Assembly (NCBI RefSeq): GCF_030272615.1
Contig: NC_081405.1
Location: 572,318,252 to 572,382,251 of the forward strand
Direction of reading: 5' to 3'
From: Cryptomeria japonica
Taxonomy: Eukaryota; Streptophyta; Pinopsida; Cupressales; Cupressaceae
Length of the DNA stretch: 64,000 nt
Under the pieces are notes generated by a model. That model was not told where the DNA came from and did not search any database. It was given only the letters and a program-made list of their open reading frames with translations. Shown here piece after piece: positions 1-12,276 of this stretch; within the stretch, counting starts at the first letter, position 1; every line of letters starts with the position of its first letter. The position numbers and the translations under genes were made by a program.

Positions 1-769
1 GTTGTCTGAGAGCCGAAGAGATAAACACTTGAAGTGTTTATGAGAGAAGACTGTATCGATAAGGAGAAGCAGGGTAAACTGGTGTAAGGAACAAACCAAC
101 ATAATTAGCATAGAACGCAAAGGTGAAAATCGAAAGGAAGCAACATCTGATAAAGAGTAATCGGTGTGAGTTGAATTGTGAAGATATTGTGAGAGGAGAC
201 TTAGAAAAGCTAGAATCAGCAGTAAAGCAAAGTTGCAGTGTGTGGAGGAAACACAGACCGGTAAGGTTGAAACCGGCAAAGAAGAATATTGTAAGGTTGC
301 AAAACTTCTTTTGCAATAGGGATCTCATTTGTATAACTGAGTTTTATATTATTTTCATTGAGTTGGTGCTTAATGCAGGGGTTGTAGCTCGTTTAGGTTG
401 TAGCTTATAAATTATGCAGGGGTTGGTGCTCATAAATCAAGGGTTGGTGCTCCTTGGGTTGGTGCCCTAAAATTGTAATCAAATCTTTTACATTGGGAGG
501 CTAGATTGGAGCAGAAGATCTCTAACAGCTATTCTCACTGAGGTTTTTCCCACATTGGGTTTTCCTCGTATATCTGGTGTTGTGTGTTGCATTATTGTGT
601 ATGAGTTATGTTGGTGTTATAGAAAATCATTTCACACACTTAATTTGCACTAGTTGAGCTACCAGTTAGCACTCAGTTTGTTTTATATATTACCGGTATA
701 TCCCTGTTGTAGAAAAAAGTGTTTAAATCACTGATTCACCCCCCTCTGAGTGATCCATTGTGTCCAACA
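1..769 (+). repeat. Element A 5' LTR (partial, 3' portion)
   Basis: Sequence from the window edge to the terminal CAACA at 769, matched along its length by 7052-7835. It carries the U5-like signature of two pyrimidine/T-rich stretches around 544-570 and ends directly before the primer-binding site. It includes a cluster of GGTTGGTGCT-like words at about 362-470 that differs in copy number from the 3' LTR. Confidence 0.9.
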
Positions 770-771
770 AT

Positions 772-783
772 TGGTATCAGAGC
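772..783 (+). other. Primer-binding site (initiator tRNA-Met), element A
   Basis: TGGTATCAGAGC, the standard plant complement to the 3' end of initiator tRNA-Met, two bases after the LTR end. Confidence 0.93.
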
Positions 784-844
784 ATAGGTACCCTATTTTT
801 TCAAAGCGTTCTCTAGCTTGGGTAGATCCTGTTAAGTGTTCACA

Positions 845-2980
845 ATGGCAAGAAATGAATCCGCCTCCTCAAAAGGCCCTATGTTTGATGGTGTCAACTA
901 TGCATTTTGGAGTAGAAGAATGGAAACATATTTGTCTTCTCTAGGTTGTGATGTATGGATGTCGGTTGTGTATGGGTATACAGTCCCTAATAATCCCCCT
1001 ACTATTCCAGATGCTAGGAACGAATATGAGAACAATGCTAAAGCTAAAAATGTCATTCTTAGTGGGTTATCTAATAATGAGTTTGTTAAAGTCATGCATT
1101 GCTCCTCTACCAAAGAAACTTGGGATAAGTTGCAGAAGATATTTGAAGGCGATGCTAAAGTCAAGGAAGCCAAGTTATAGACATTTAGAGCACAACTTGA
1201 GGGTTTGAAGATGAGAGATGAAGAGAAGATTGCTGACTATCTCCAAAGGATTGATGAAACAACAAAAACCATTAGAGGGCTTGGAGAAGAAATAAAAGAT
1301 GAGGTGGTAGTGAAGAAAACACTTATATCTATTACATCTAAGTATGATACAAAAGTCTCAGCAATAGAAAAAGTAAAAGATCTGAAAGTCTTTACAATGG
1401 ATGAGTTGTATGGTTCCCTAATTGCTTATGAGATGAGGACTGCTGGCACTAAGGCTGTGAAGAAAGAAGTTGCATTCAAAACATCAAGAAAAGGAAAAGA
1501 AGAGTCTTCTCATGATGCAATCGATGAAGGCTCTGATGACATCATGGGAAACTTTGTCAAAAGACTCAAGACGGGTTTAGGCAAATACAAAGACAACTGC
1601 CTTTGAAATGTTTCAACTGTGGAAAGATTGGACATTTTGCTGCTAAATGTCCCTATGGTGATAAGAATGAAGATGATCAATCACGTGGTAGCAGATCATA
1701 CGGTAAGGACATGAAGAAGAATGTCTACTGACATGGTAGAAGAGGCTACCGGAAGCAGAGCAGTCTTTACACACATGAAAATGATACCACAGACAAGGAA
1801 AGTGCCTTAGATGAATTTTGTAGTGAAGATGAAGTCAAAGAAAACCTTTTTATGGCTCAAGAGGTTTCGGTACCTGAAGAAGGAGAAGAGGAAGAGAAAG
1901 AAGGAGAAGTAGATCTTGAAGCAAATCTCATCAGTGCCTTGGAAGAGCTAAAGAAAACAAGAAGAGATCTGAAGAAGGTGAAAAAGGCTACAGCTAAAGA
2001 ACAAGAAATGTTGGAAGAATCTCTTGAAGAATCTAAGAAAACAATTTCAGATCTAAAACTTCAATTGGAACAGGCCAAGAGGATGTGTGAAGTTACTAGT
2101 ACCGGTCTGAGTGAAAAGGAAAAAGGAGCATCAAAATCTGGAAGTAGAAATAATGAAACTCCAGAAGGAATTAGAGAAAAGTCAGGAAGAAATAAAAGTG
2201 AGAAGCAAATATGAAGGTAACACTAAAGCCCTGGACAAGATGCTGAGCAAATAGAAGCAATCTAAAGATACCGGTGGCTTAGGTTTTCAATAAGGTCAAA
2301 GTTCAAACAAAAAAGACACATTCAATAAGGAGATACAATTCACTTCTTCAAATGAAGGTGAAGAGATTAAGACATTCACGGTAAGAAAGGATACCAGCAA
2401 GAAGACATATGCAGATGTTGCTAGAAACTGCCACACAAACTGGTATACTCAATCAATGAACTAGAGAGCATACTCAATGCACTGACATGCAGATCCAAGG
2501 AGAAATGAAAGTGTTGATCATGAAGGATTCACCAGAGTTAGTAGCATGAAAGGAAGACCCCTAGTGAGGCAGCCATTTGCAGGTTCAAGACAACCTAACC
2601 AGTATGTTCCAAATTTTCATGGTTATTGTCACTGGTGTAATAAGTCTAGTCACAGAATGGTAGATTGTAGGAAAATGAATGTCAACCCTAGTTTTGAGAG
2701 TAGAAACACATTTGTTGCATAACAAAGTACAAATGTCACATGTTATAATTGCAATAAGTTTGGTCAAAAGAGTTATGAATGTAGGAGTAATATGCAAATG
2801 TCCTACAAGAATGCCTTGAGTACATCTTACAATGCTAATGTGAAATGTTATAAGTGTCAAAATTTTAGTCACATAGCAAGGTATTGTAAGTTGAGAACTG
2901 ACAAGCAAAAGAAAATAGTACCGGATGAGAAGTTAGAAACAAAACCGGAACACAAAGTGACAGAAGAGGAAAAGAAATAA
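845..2980 (+). pseudogene. gag: Element A gag, degenerate, with four zinc knuckles and a coiled coil
   Basis: The ATG at 845 opens a copia gag. Its N-terminus (FDGVNYAFWSRRMETYL) is the DUF4219-like start, followed by a UBN2-type capsid region (ETWDKLQKIFEGD, 1117-1155). A TAG at 1178-1180 interrupts an otherwise continuous frame, and the frame shifts near 1600. The first CCHC knuckle lies at about 1609-1650 (C-F-N-C...H...C). A Glu/Lys-rich stretch at 1852-2110 has the heptad look of a coiled coil. Three further knuckle-like motifs lie at about 2625-2672, 2740-2783 (His replaced by Gln) and 2840-2890. Gag packages element RNA in a cytoplasmic particle. Several stops and frame changes make this copy non-functional. 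Having several knuckles is more than the single one usual in plant copia. Confidence 0.82.
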
Positions 2981-3059
2981 GAGAAACAAGTTTGGGTAGA
3001 GAAGGAAAAAAACAAGACAAAGTCCATCTTGATTGTGCAGACTTCTCTACATGCTAAAA

Positions 3060-5887
3060 AGAGAAATCTATGGGCAATTGATAGTGGTTTCTCAAATCAC
3101 ATGACTAGAGACAAGAAAAAGTTCATCAAGCTTGATGATTGGAATGGTGGTTGAGTCCAGTTTGGTGACAACTCCTCCATCAAGATCAAAGGTCAGGGTA
3201 CACATAATATTGATGGCAAGCTCAAGGCTCATGATGTGTACTATGTGGAAGGACTGAAGCATAACATGTTGAGTGTAAGTTAGATGTGTGACAAAGGGTA
3301 CAAGTTTACATTTGACTCTACCGATTGTCAGATAAGAAATAAGAGTATCAGTCAGGTTGTGACAGAAGGAAAGAGGATAGATGGTAATGTCTACAATCTG
3401 AAGGAATGCTATGAGTCCCAGTTCATGATGTGACACGTTGATGAAATTTGGTTGTGGCATCGAAGATTAGGCCATGTGAACTTTGATAATCTAGTTACAA
3501 TAAGCAAGAATTGGTCTATGAGAAACATACCTTAGATCATAAAACCGGCAAGCACATTTTGTGATGAATGTGTTAGAGGTAAGCAAGCAAAGGTCAGCTT
3601 TAAAATAAAAGAATATAACACCTCAAGACCTTTAGAGTTGATACATATAGACTTATGTGGGCCAACAAGGACAAGAGAATTGGTCGGTGAAAGGTATTTC
3701 ATGTTGCTTATAGATGATTACTCAAGAATGACTTGGGTAACCTTCCTGCATGATAAGTCACAAGCATTTGAGAGATTCAAGATTTTCAGAAAGATGGTAG
3801 AAAATGAAAGTGGATACTGGTTAAAATGCTTAAGATCAGACCTGGGTGGAGAATTTTCTTCCAATGAGTTTGTTGACTACTGTGAGAGACATGGAATTCA
3901 AAGACAATATTCAGCTACAAGGACACCTCACGAAAATGGGGTGGTAGAGAGGAAAAATAGGGTAGTGAAGGAGATGGCTAGGACAATGTTGAATGAGGCC
4001 AACATACCGGATATATACTGGAAGGAAGCAGTTCATACTATAGTCTACACATTAAACTAGGTACAATTAAGAGTGAACAGTAGAATGACTCCTTATGAGT
4101 TATGGTATGAAAGGAAACCATCACTCAAGCACTTTAGAGTGTTTGGAAGCAAGTGTTTCATCAAGAGAGATGCTAATGGATTAGGAAGTTTTGATGCACC
4201 AAACAAGATCCCCAACCAGTATGTGCAGAAGAATCATTCGGAAGAACATATCATAGGAGATAGGAATGAAGGTGTGTAGACCATAAGGAGATTAGCCCAG
4301 GAAAGTGAGCAGGTAAATTTCTGCCTCATGACTGAATTAGAGCCCAAATTTTTTTATGATGCTAGAAAAAGTGAGAAGTGGGTAGATTCCATGGATGAAG
4401 AGTTGAGAAAATTTGAGAAAAATCAGACTTGGGAACTTGTTCCTAGACCGGCAGATAAGAATGTCATAGGTACCAAATGGGTCTACCGGAACAAGATGAA
4501 TGAGGAAGGTAAGAAAGTCTGGCATAAAGAAAGGTTAGTTTGCAAAGGGTATGCTCAAGTGGAAGATATTGATTTTGAAGAAACATTTGTACCAGTTGCT
4601 AGGTTAGAGACAAGAAGAATGTTTTTAGCCTTCTCAGCCTATAAGGGATATAAAGTGTATCAGATGGATGCAAAATTTGCTTTTCTCAATGGTAATCTTG
4701 AAAAAGAGGTGTAAATGGAACAACCAGAAGGGTACTTGTTGCATGAAGATGAGAGTTTTGTATGTTGGTTGAAGAAAGCCTTGTATGGCTTGAAGCAGGC
4801 TCCCAGAGCATGGTATTCCTAGTTAGACAAATACTTGAAGGAGCAAGGATTCTGGAAAGGGAATGCAGACAACAACTTGTATGTCAAGGTAAATGGAGAT
4901 CATATGATTATAGTTGTTGTATATGTAGATGATATAATCTTTGGTGGAGACAAGGACATCATGTGCAAAGAATTTGCAAATCAGATGGAGACAAAATTTG
5001 AGATGTCCATGCTGGGTGAGTTGTCCTATTTTCTTGGTTTGCAGATCTCATAGGAGAAAGGAATTTTTATCTCCCAAACCAAGTATGCAAAAGACATGCC
5101 AAAGAAATTTCAAATGGAGGATAACAAACCGGTAAGTACTCCCATGGTTACCAGTTGTAAGTTGAGAAAACTAGATTAGTCACCAGAAATTGAGCAAACA
5201 CTCTATAGGTCTATGATTGGTAGTCTGTTATATCTAACAACATCTAGACCAGATATTGTACAAGCTATTTGCATGGTAGAAAGATTCCAAGCTTCTCCTA
5301 AACAGTCTCATGTCCTAAATGCAGTCAAAAGGATCTTTAGGTATCTACAAGGAACTATCAGTTATGGTCTGTGGTATCCAAAGAAAGGAGACTTTTCTTT
5401 GTAGGCTTAAACTGATGCAGATTGGGCAGGAAGTATAGATGACCAGAAAAGTACAAGTGGGGGTTCTTTCTACTTAGGAGACCAGTTAGTATCATGGCAC
5501 AACAAGAAGCAAGATTCAATGTCATCATCTACTGTTGAGATAGAGTATATAGAAGATGCTATATGTTGTTCACAGGTTTTATGGATGAAGCAGACACCGA
5601 AAGACATACAGGTGGAGATACCAGAACCCATTCCAATCCAATGTGATAACTCAAGTGCAATCAACATCTCCAAGAATCCAGTAATGCACTCAAGAACAAA
5701 ACACATTGCAATCAAGTATCACTTCTTGAGGGAGAAGGTAGCAGACAAGGAGGCCATAGTAGAATATGTTCCAACCAGTGAGCAGATTGCTGACATATTT
5801 ACCAAGCCACTTCCTTTGGGCCCATTTGAGTACCTTGAGACAAAAGATGGGAGTTGTCCCACCATCTGGCAACACTTAAAAGCATAA
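3060..5887 (+). pseudogene. pol: Element A pol (protease, integrase, RT, RNase H), degenerate
   Basis: Domains in order. Protease has Asp-Ser-Gly at 3080-3088 in the context IDSGFSNHMT. The GAG-pre-integrase domain begins LWHRRLGH at about 3452. The integrase core at 3638-4060 has the D...D...E set (IDLCGP, RSDLGGEF, ENGVVERKN). Reverse transcriptase at about 4328-5052 has the active-site motif YVDDI near 4922. RNase H at about 5412-5880 includes DADWAGS, STSGG and the terminal IADIFTKPLP. In-frame stops occur at about 4058, 4712, 4820, 5051, 5176 and 5402. Several are TAG or TGA one C-to-T change from Gln or Arg codons. The domain order assigns it to Ty1/copia with confidence. The copy is inactive. 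Confidence 0.9.
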
Positions 5888-6084
5888 GAGGATGCATGAT
5901 TCAGGGGGAGTCAACCATTGTTACTATCTTATGACTCTTGACTCATGAAGCATGGACATAGGGGGAGAGTGTGTCTTAACCGAATGTAGTCAAGGGAGAG
6001 ATTATTGGTGTCAAACTAAGGTTCCTTTTGCCATTTCTATCAAAGGGGAGAGAAACCAGAAAAGACAATGTTGACATTAATGAC

Positions 6085-6102
6085 AAAGGGGGAGATTATT
6101 GG
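6085..6102 (+). other. Polypurine tract, element A
   Basis: AAAGGGGGAGATTATTGG immediately before the 3' LTR start TGTTG at 6103. Similar purine runs occur upstream at about 5904, 5960, 5995 and 6043; the one at 5995 is followed by ATTATTGGTGT like the real one. Confidence 0.85.
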
Positions 6103-7835
6103 TGTTGAGTTGTCATTGATGTCAACCGGTATTGCAGGTTGCCGGTAGAGGTAAGTCAACCTAGTATGAAGAAGATTAAACCGACATAAGGAAGATTAAC
6201 ATGAAGGCTTGTCAACCAGTATGATGGAAGACAAGTAGGTATTGAGACTATCAATGACTTCACCGGTATGAGGTGAGATGCATGTGTGTGTTAGCATGTT
6301 GAGTGATAACCGATAGAGCATAAACCGGTTTGGAGGTTGGTTGCATGTTTATGATAAAGAGGTAGAATGTTAAAATGATCACAAACCACTGAAGGTGAAG
6401 ATGTGCTACCAGTGTAGTGTGCACTACCGGTTAGCAGAAGGAGAAGGTCTCACCGGTAAGGGCTTGTGTCGGTATGAGTTTGTTAAATGTTCAAGTGTAA
6501 ACCGATCTTGTGTCGGTAAGTTGAGTGTATGGCGATGTGATGCCATGTGGAGCTGAGGTGGCAAGCATGCAGAGGTTGGTGAAATTTCCATCGACGTGGT
6601 TGTTGGAACAGATAGTCGACATTAATGAAACAACCACAAATCACGGGTCAATAACAGATTGATGCAGCTTGAGGAAGAATGAATGAAAGAGAAAGATCAG
6701 GGAGTTGTTGGTGCCTGGATTGATGCAAAGAAATCAGATTGCAAGAGGACTTCAAGAAGGAAATAGTTGAGTCATAAATGAGTTGACAGATTTCAAGGCC
6801 GAAAATCATGGTCGGGATTGCTATCTTTAGCAAATATACATTGGATGATGGAAAACGTGTACATATGCATTCCTCTAATGTAGGTGATCGATCCAAGATA
6901 GATTAGATCAGATCTGATGAAGATTTGATTGATGGAATAAACCCTAACCACCCTTAGTTTGAATTGATTTTTGACGAGAAATCTCAAGACTAAATATGAT
7001 GGCTTGAGACTGCGATCAGTACTGCTGAAGAGTGAAGGTAAGTGTGAAATTTTTGTCTGAGAGACGAAGAGATAAACACTTGAAGTGTTTATGAGAGAAG
7101 ACTGTACCGGTAATGAGAAGCAGGGTAAACTGGTGTAAGGAACAAACCGACATAGTTAGCATGGGATGTAGAGGTGAAAATCTGAAGGAAGCAACATCTG
7201 ATAAAGAGTGATCGGTGTGAGTTGAATTGTGAAGATATTGTGAGAGGAGACTTATCAAAGTTAGAATCAACAACAAAGCAAAGTTGCAGAGTGTGTGGAG
7301 GAAACACAAACTGGTAAGGTTGAAACCGATAGAGAAAAATATTGTAAGGTTGCAAAACTTCTTTTGAAATAGGGATCTCATTTGTATAACTGAGTTTTAT
7401 ATTGTTTTCACTGAGTTGGTGCTTAGTGCAGGGGTTGTAGTCCTTTAGGTTGTAGCCTATAAATTGTGCAAGGGTTGGTGCTCCTTTGAGTTGGTGCTCA
7501 TAAATCAAGGGTTGGAGCTCCTTGGGTTGGTGCCATAAAATTGTAATCAGATCTTTTACATTGTGAGACTGGATTGGAGCAGAAGATCTCCAACAGCTAT
7601 TCTCACCGAGGTTTTTCCCACATTGGGTTTTCCGCGTATATCTAGTGTTGTGTGATGCATTCTTGTGTATGAGTTATGTTGATGTTATAGAAAATCATTT
7701 CACACACTTAGTTTGCACTGTTTGAGCTACCAGATAGCACTCAGTTTGTTTTATATATTACCAGTATATCCCTTTTGTAGAAAAAATGTTTAAATCACTA
7801 ATTCACCCTGTCTTAGTGATCCATTGTGTCCAACA
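6103..7835 (+). repeat. Element A 3' LTR
   Basis: Begins TGTTGAGTTGTCATTGATG after the PPT and ends GTGTCCAACA, the TG...CA termini of an LTR; 1733 bp. The last 784 bp match 1-769. U3 is rich in CCGGT words, with five full ACCGGT palindromes between 6120 and 6460. The GGTTGGTGCT cluster at 7410-7530 contains an extra unit relative to the 5' copy. Confidence 0.92.
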
Positions 7836-8045
7836 CCTTTCTTTTGGGTTCCATGATTTTCTCTAAACTAGCCAATGGAGTACTCATTAACAACTCAAGG
7901 TTTTGTTGTAGCAGCAAAACTTGGATGTGTTAACATATTGGTGACTCTAGTGAGAAATAGTTTAGCTATTACTCCTAGGTAGTTTAAGAAAAGGAAGCTA
8001 AGTTGGGGAGAACACTTCCTAACACTAATCTAGTGGGGGAGATAG
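7836..8045. other. Flank between element A and LTR K
   Basis: No coding signal. The part at about 7875-7985 is a diverged relative of about 9055-9165, so LTR K lies between two related sequences. A purine run GTGGGGGAGATAG ends at 8045. Confidence 0.5.
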
Positions 8046-8939
8046 TGCAAATTTTTCATTACAAATATTAACTATTGCATAAATAGAAACACATAAGGAG
8101 ATAATGAATATGCATAAAGATAAACACAACAAACATAAGAAATACCATGGGGAAAACCCTTTCAGGAGAAAAAACTCACACTAAAAAAGAACAGTACTTT
8201 GTATTCTAGTAAACTAATAGTTACAATACAATATCAACACTAAGATTCTTCAACAAGAGTCTTCAACAATCAATCCAACAAGACTCTGAATTTATTTTGG
8301 CAGCATAACACTTCACCTGCAAACATAGCATGACTAATACTCTCCAAGGCTACCTTATATAGAGAAATACAACAAATAAGGAAGCTTCTAGATGAAGCAA
8401 GATGGGGTTGTGCACAAAATTTGGCCCTATTTTTTAAGCATCAAAAAGCATGCAAATGGCATGTGTATGTCTCCAAATGATTTCTCATTCAAACCTATTA
8501 AGTTGGGCACCCAAAATTTACTATTTGAAGGTATGACAGATGCTCTTACACATCTTACAACTATTATAAGAATCTCATAAATATTTTCATAACTTACAAC
8601 ACTTACAATTGTAAGATAATCTACTATAGCTAACTATAATTATCACATTCTCTTACAACTCATCATAACCTAGTTTGGGATCTCACCTTTTCCATGCAAA
8701 AGGTATCTCCTACCACTTGTCCAATTTGTCATAGAATTTGTCATAGCATGATACTTGTCAAGAAAGTGAGATTCATACATCCACGTCATTGCCAAGTAGA
8801 ATGCAACCAAGCCTGTGGGTCCCACTAGATGACTAGACATTTGCACGCAATTAATAAATTAAAATAATAAACAAATATAATAAAATCAATGTTAGGATTT
8901 GCAAAGGTGGAGTCACCTTAATTCCAACAATTTACTCAC
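8046..8939 (-). repeat. Solo-like copia LTR K
   Basis: Read on the minus strand this starts TGTTGGAATTAAGGTG and ends ...TTTGCA, about 894 bp, with TG/CA termini. It has a TATA box (CTATATAAGG, plus positions 8353-8363) about two thirds of the way along. A U5-like GGGTTTTCCCCATGG lies near its end (about 8150). No internal region, PBS or matching second LTR was seen next to it, and no convincing target duplication. The minus orientation is chosen from the TATA and U5 order. A purine tract just upstream on the plus strand would also suit a plus-strand 3' LTR, so orientation is not certain. Confidence 0.6.
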
Positions 8940-9430
8940 ACTATGGTTGACCATGTCATATCAATTTACCTCCCATTTTAAGGGCTAAACTATTGAGTGG
9001 TGGAACCCTCAACCTTGCCTTCAAACTCCCTAATTGTCTCTAATCTCATTCTAGCGGTGCACTCATTAATAGCTCAAGATTTTGGTGTAGTAACAAAATT
9101 AGGACACTTTAACACATTCTAAGCATAATATTCTCAATAATTGACCATTACCTATTGGTGTAGACGTCAAACATTTAAAATAATGTATTTCTAGGGTTAT
9201 GTATTTGAAGGAATCATCCTAGGAAGATTGCACATCATAATGGATTCATCACAGTATTGAATCATCAAAAGCATATTCCAAAATAATATCCAAAACAAAA
9301 TCTCTTATAAGTAAATCAACCACCATATGTTTAAATCAAATGTCATCTATTATCAAAGTACACTCTAAGGTAATATTCTTGCATAATCATTTAGAGATAC
9401 ACAACAACAATCAATAAGTTTCAATCAACT
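8940..9430. other. AT-rich non-coding sequence
   Basis: No open frame or RNA gene. It contains the 9055-9165 relative of the 7875-7985 flank. Confidence 0.6.
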
Positions 9431-10680
9431 CAATGACATCCACTACCATCGTACATTAACATTACTTTCCACCCACTTATCCCTCTTATTTTTATTACTA
9501 ATTTAGTGTTTGGGCTTGACTAATTCATTAGGAAGTTCCAAGCTTCAATACTTGCATGAAGTACCACCATACTTTTCTTACTTTAAATAAATTAACAAGT
9601 GAAGATATGTTGCAGTTACTAAATACCTATTTTATTCTGGTAAAATTACAAAAATCAAGGTTCTCAACTAATCAAGAATATTTGTCTCTTCTCTTGTAAG
9701 GTAAACAAATTCTCATGCCTTCACTTATGGCCTTGTACCCATTTAAGTGATTGTTTCCTAAGGTATATTCTAGGGATATTTGTCTTAAATTTCATTATTT
9801 CATCATATTATGGATTAATTTGCAAAGAACCCCTTAATCCCTTCTACATCTATTTTCTATTTTATGACTTTTGAGCTCAAATTCAAAATTAAGATAAAAT
9901 TCATTTTATTCTTAAGACAAAATTCATTTAGACATGCTAAAGCGCCATTTTAACTCAATTTAATTTAAATTTTTAGATTGTGGATTCCCTAACCCTAATC
10001 TTATTTCAAAGGTCAAACTAGAATCCTATTAGATATAAAAACCTATTTTCAATGCCACCTACATCAAGATTCATTGCAATCCACTTACCCCTCTTATTTT
10101 TACTACTAATTTAGTGTTAGCACTTGATTAATGCATAAGGAAGTCCTAAAATTCAATCCTAGCATAACAGGCCCCATGATGCTCCTCAATACCACCACTA
10201 TTTTCTTTACTTTAAATATCAACAAGTGAATATATTTTATAGTTACTACAAGTACCTAATTTCTCTAAGAAAAATTACAAAAAATAGAGCTCTCAATTAT
10301 TCAAGAATGTTTTCCTCCTCTTTTAAGGTTAATTTTTTTCCAAATTTGATCCCCACCTTACGTTCTTATGCCCATTTTAGTGATTGTTCCCTTGTGTGTA
10401 TTTTGCAGCCATTTGTCCTAAATTCTAGTCATTTAACATATTCTAGATTAATTTTCAAGGATGTTGTAAACCCATCTTACATATTTTTTTTATATTATAT
10501 GAATTTTGAGCTAAATCTCAAAAGATAAAAGCTACGGGAGTCCTAAGGAAAGATACATTCAGATGCTAGAGCACCATTTTAGCTCAATTTAATTAAATTG
10601 TAAGTTCTTGGATGTCCTAACCCAAATCTCACTTTAAATGGTCTAATTTGAATCCTATTGCACATAAAAATTTATATTTT
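9431..10680. repeat. Diverged direct tandem duplication, unit about 620 bp
   Basis: 9431-10049 and 10050-10680 align in the same order. Both begin CAATG..CC.., then share a stretch ending CTTATTTTTA, TACTAATTTAGTGTT, AACAAGTGAA, TCAAGAAT.TTT, CCATTTTA.CTCAATTTAAT and a final CTAACCC.AATCT. Divergence with indels is obvious by eye. Neither unit codes for anything recognisable. An open frame at 10226-10528 is a chance ORF in the second unit. Confidence 0.75.
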
Positions 10681-12001
10681 ATCATTTTAAACATAACATG
10701 CATACCTTACAACCCTTGAAGCTTTGCAACACTAAAAATTAAACTATAAAACTCTCCTCATAACAAGATACTAATATATATGAGCTACATTTGAAGCATA
10801 TTTTTTGTTTCCTATCCCTAATTATTATTCCTACATACCTCACATATGATTTCTCATCATTCTCCATTATCCTTTCATCCTTTTATTTTTTATATTCTAA
10901 ATTTTTCTTCATAATAACCCTAAATTTCTATATTCCCCCCTAACACATCCTTATTCCCTCAATTGCCCTTTAAAATTATTTTAAGGTATTCTACATCCTA
11001 TTTGTCCTCCATACACATAACATGGTGAGCCCCCTAGGTTTTCTCTTGTCATAGTTTTGTATGCATCACTTATCATAAATTGCACACACTTGATCGCCTA
11101 TTTTTGGTTAATTTTTTAAGGTTGCAGTAAACCATCAACAAGTATGTGTGAGATACGATCCTAAATGATCACATATTTTCCTTTTTTTCTTATATCTAAA
11201 GATTAACTTGTAGATGATTTGTGATAGACATTCATTATACTTTGTCTCTATATAAAGATAATTGTAAATATGTCTACTCTAGTATCCTAGGAGGTGTAAT
11301 TTGAACTTACAATGTATTACTGAGGTCTCTAAAACCCAACCCGCCATAGATTCTTGTACATCCAAAATTGGTACATTGTTCTATATGAGTGTCTAAGAAC
11401 AACACAAAACCTTTCAATAGTGCCTTATTGAATTTCTACCCACAATAATGTCGAGGCCCATGCATTTTATCTATGGTTGATCACATAGAGTTATAAATTC
11501 ACAAGATGGTTCCTTTAGTTCTCATCTATAACTTGCTTTCAATTAAGTTATCAGTCCAGCATACACTCATAAACACTTTATTTCTCCCTTCCTCATTTTC
11601 ACTTGCATTTATTCATTTTCTAACTTAGTATTATTTTAATTTATTTCACAAGAAAGAAGTTTCTTGTTTATGTTATAAATCGATTCATACTTTAATATAA
11701 TTAAGCTAGATTAAACTAATATAATAGAAATAAATATATTATAGGTCAAAGTAACTCCTATGCTTATTTTTTATCTTTCATTTCATGGTCACCATGTCTT
11801 AGTCACCTATTTTTTATTGGTAAAGTCCCAAACCAACATCACATCCCTTTTCCAAAATATTTTCTTATCACATTATTATTAGCCTTAACCTTTATTCTCC
11901 AACTATCTTTTTCCTCCAATTCCCTTCCTCTATCTTTCCTAATCCTCTCCTATATCCCTAGTTCCTACTCTTATCCAACTTCTTACATGCTTTAAATTTG
12001 A
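10681..12001. other. AT-rich non-coding sequence
   Basis: Both strands read. Only short chance frames and T-rich or pyrimidine-rich runs (for example 10850-10990 and 11880-11990). No repeat boundary or gene supported. Confidence 0.6.
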
Positions 12002-12276
12002 TTATCTTTTTCAATTTGAACCTAGTGAATCCCATCTTTCTAAAACATCTCTCTTCTCTTCATAAGATGGAAGTTAAAGGTGTTTTTCACTTATGGGACA
12101 TGTGCTTATTTAACAAATCATACAAAATATCATGTTTAAAAAAATTATTTTTTTCAAACTCAACCTAGTTAACCTCCTTTTTCGAAAACATCTCCCTTCT
12201 CTTCATAGGGTGGAGTTAAAAATGCATGTTTCACCTTTGGGCCATATGCTAATTTTAAAAAATTATGAAAAATAGA
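12002..12276. repeat. Diverged tandem duplication, unit about 143 bp
   Basis: 12002-12131 and 12145-12276 share ATTAT.TTTTTCAA, AACCTAGT.AA, AAACATCTC.CTTCTCTTCATA and GGGxCATxTGCT in the same order and orientation. The two copies have diverged. Confidence 0.7.

Larger units (their letters stand above)
1..7835 (+). mobile_element. Copia element A (5' LTR truncated by window edge)
   Basis: Ty1/copia LTR retrotransposon in the order LTR, PBS, gag, protease, integrase, RT, RNase H, PPT, LTR. Integrase before RT is the copia arrangement. The window starts inside the 5' LTR, whose 1-769 matches about 7052-7835 of the 3' LTR. The internal region is about 5.3 kb. Coding parts are broken by many in-frame stops and at least one frameshift, so the copy is not autonomous. 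The target-site duplication cannot be tested because the left end is missing. Confidence 0.93.

Noticed and set aside
123-410. Frames in the element A LTRs on both strands (also 7016-7508)
   Set aside because: Non-coding LTR sequence present in both copies; no domain.
8046-8939. K as the 3' LTR of a plus-strand element with PPT at 8033-8045
   Set aside because: Kept as an alternative only. TATA and U5 order favour the minus strand, and no plus-strand pol lies upstream apart from element A, which has its own 3' LTR.
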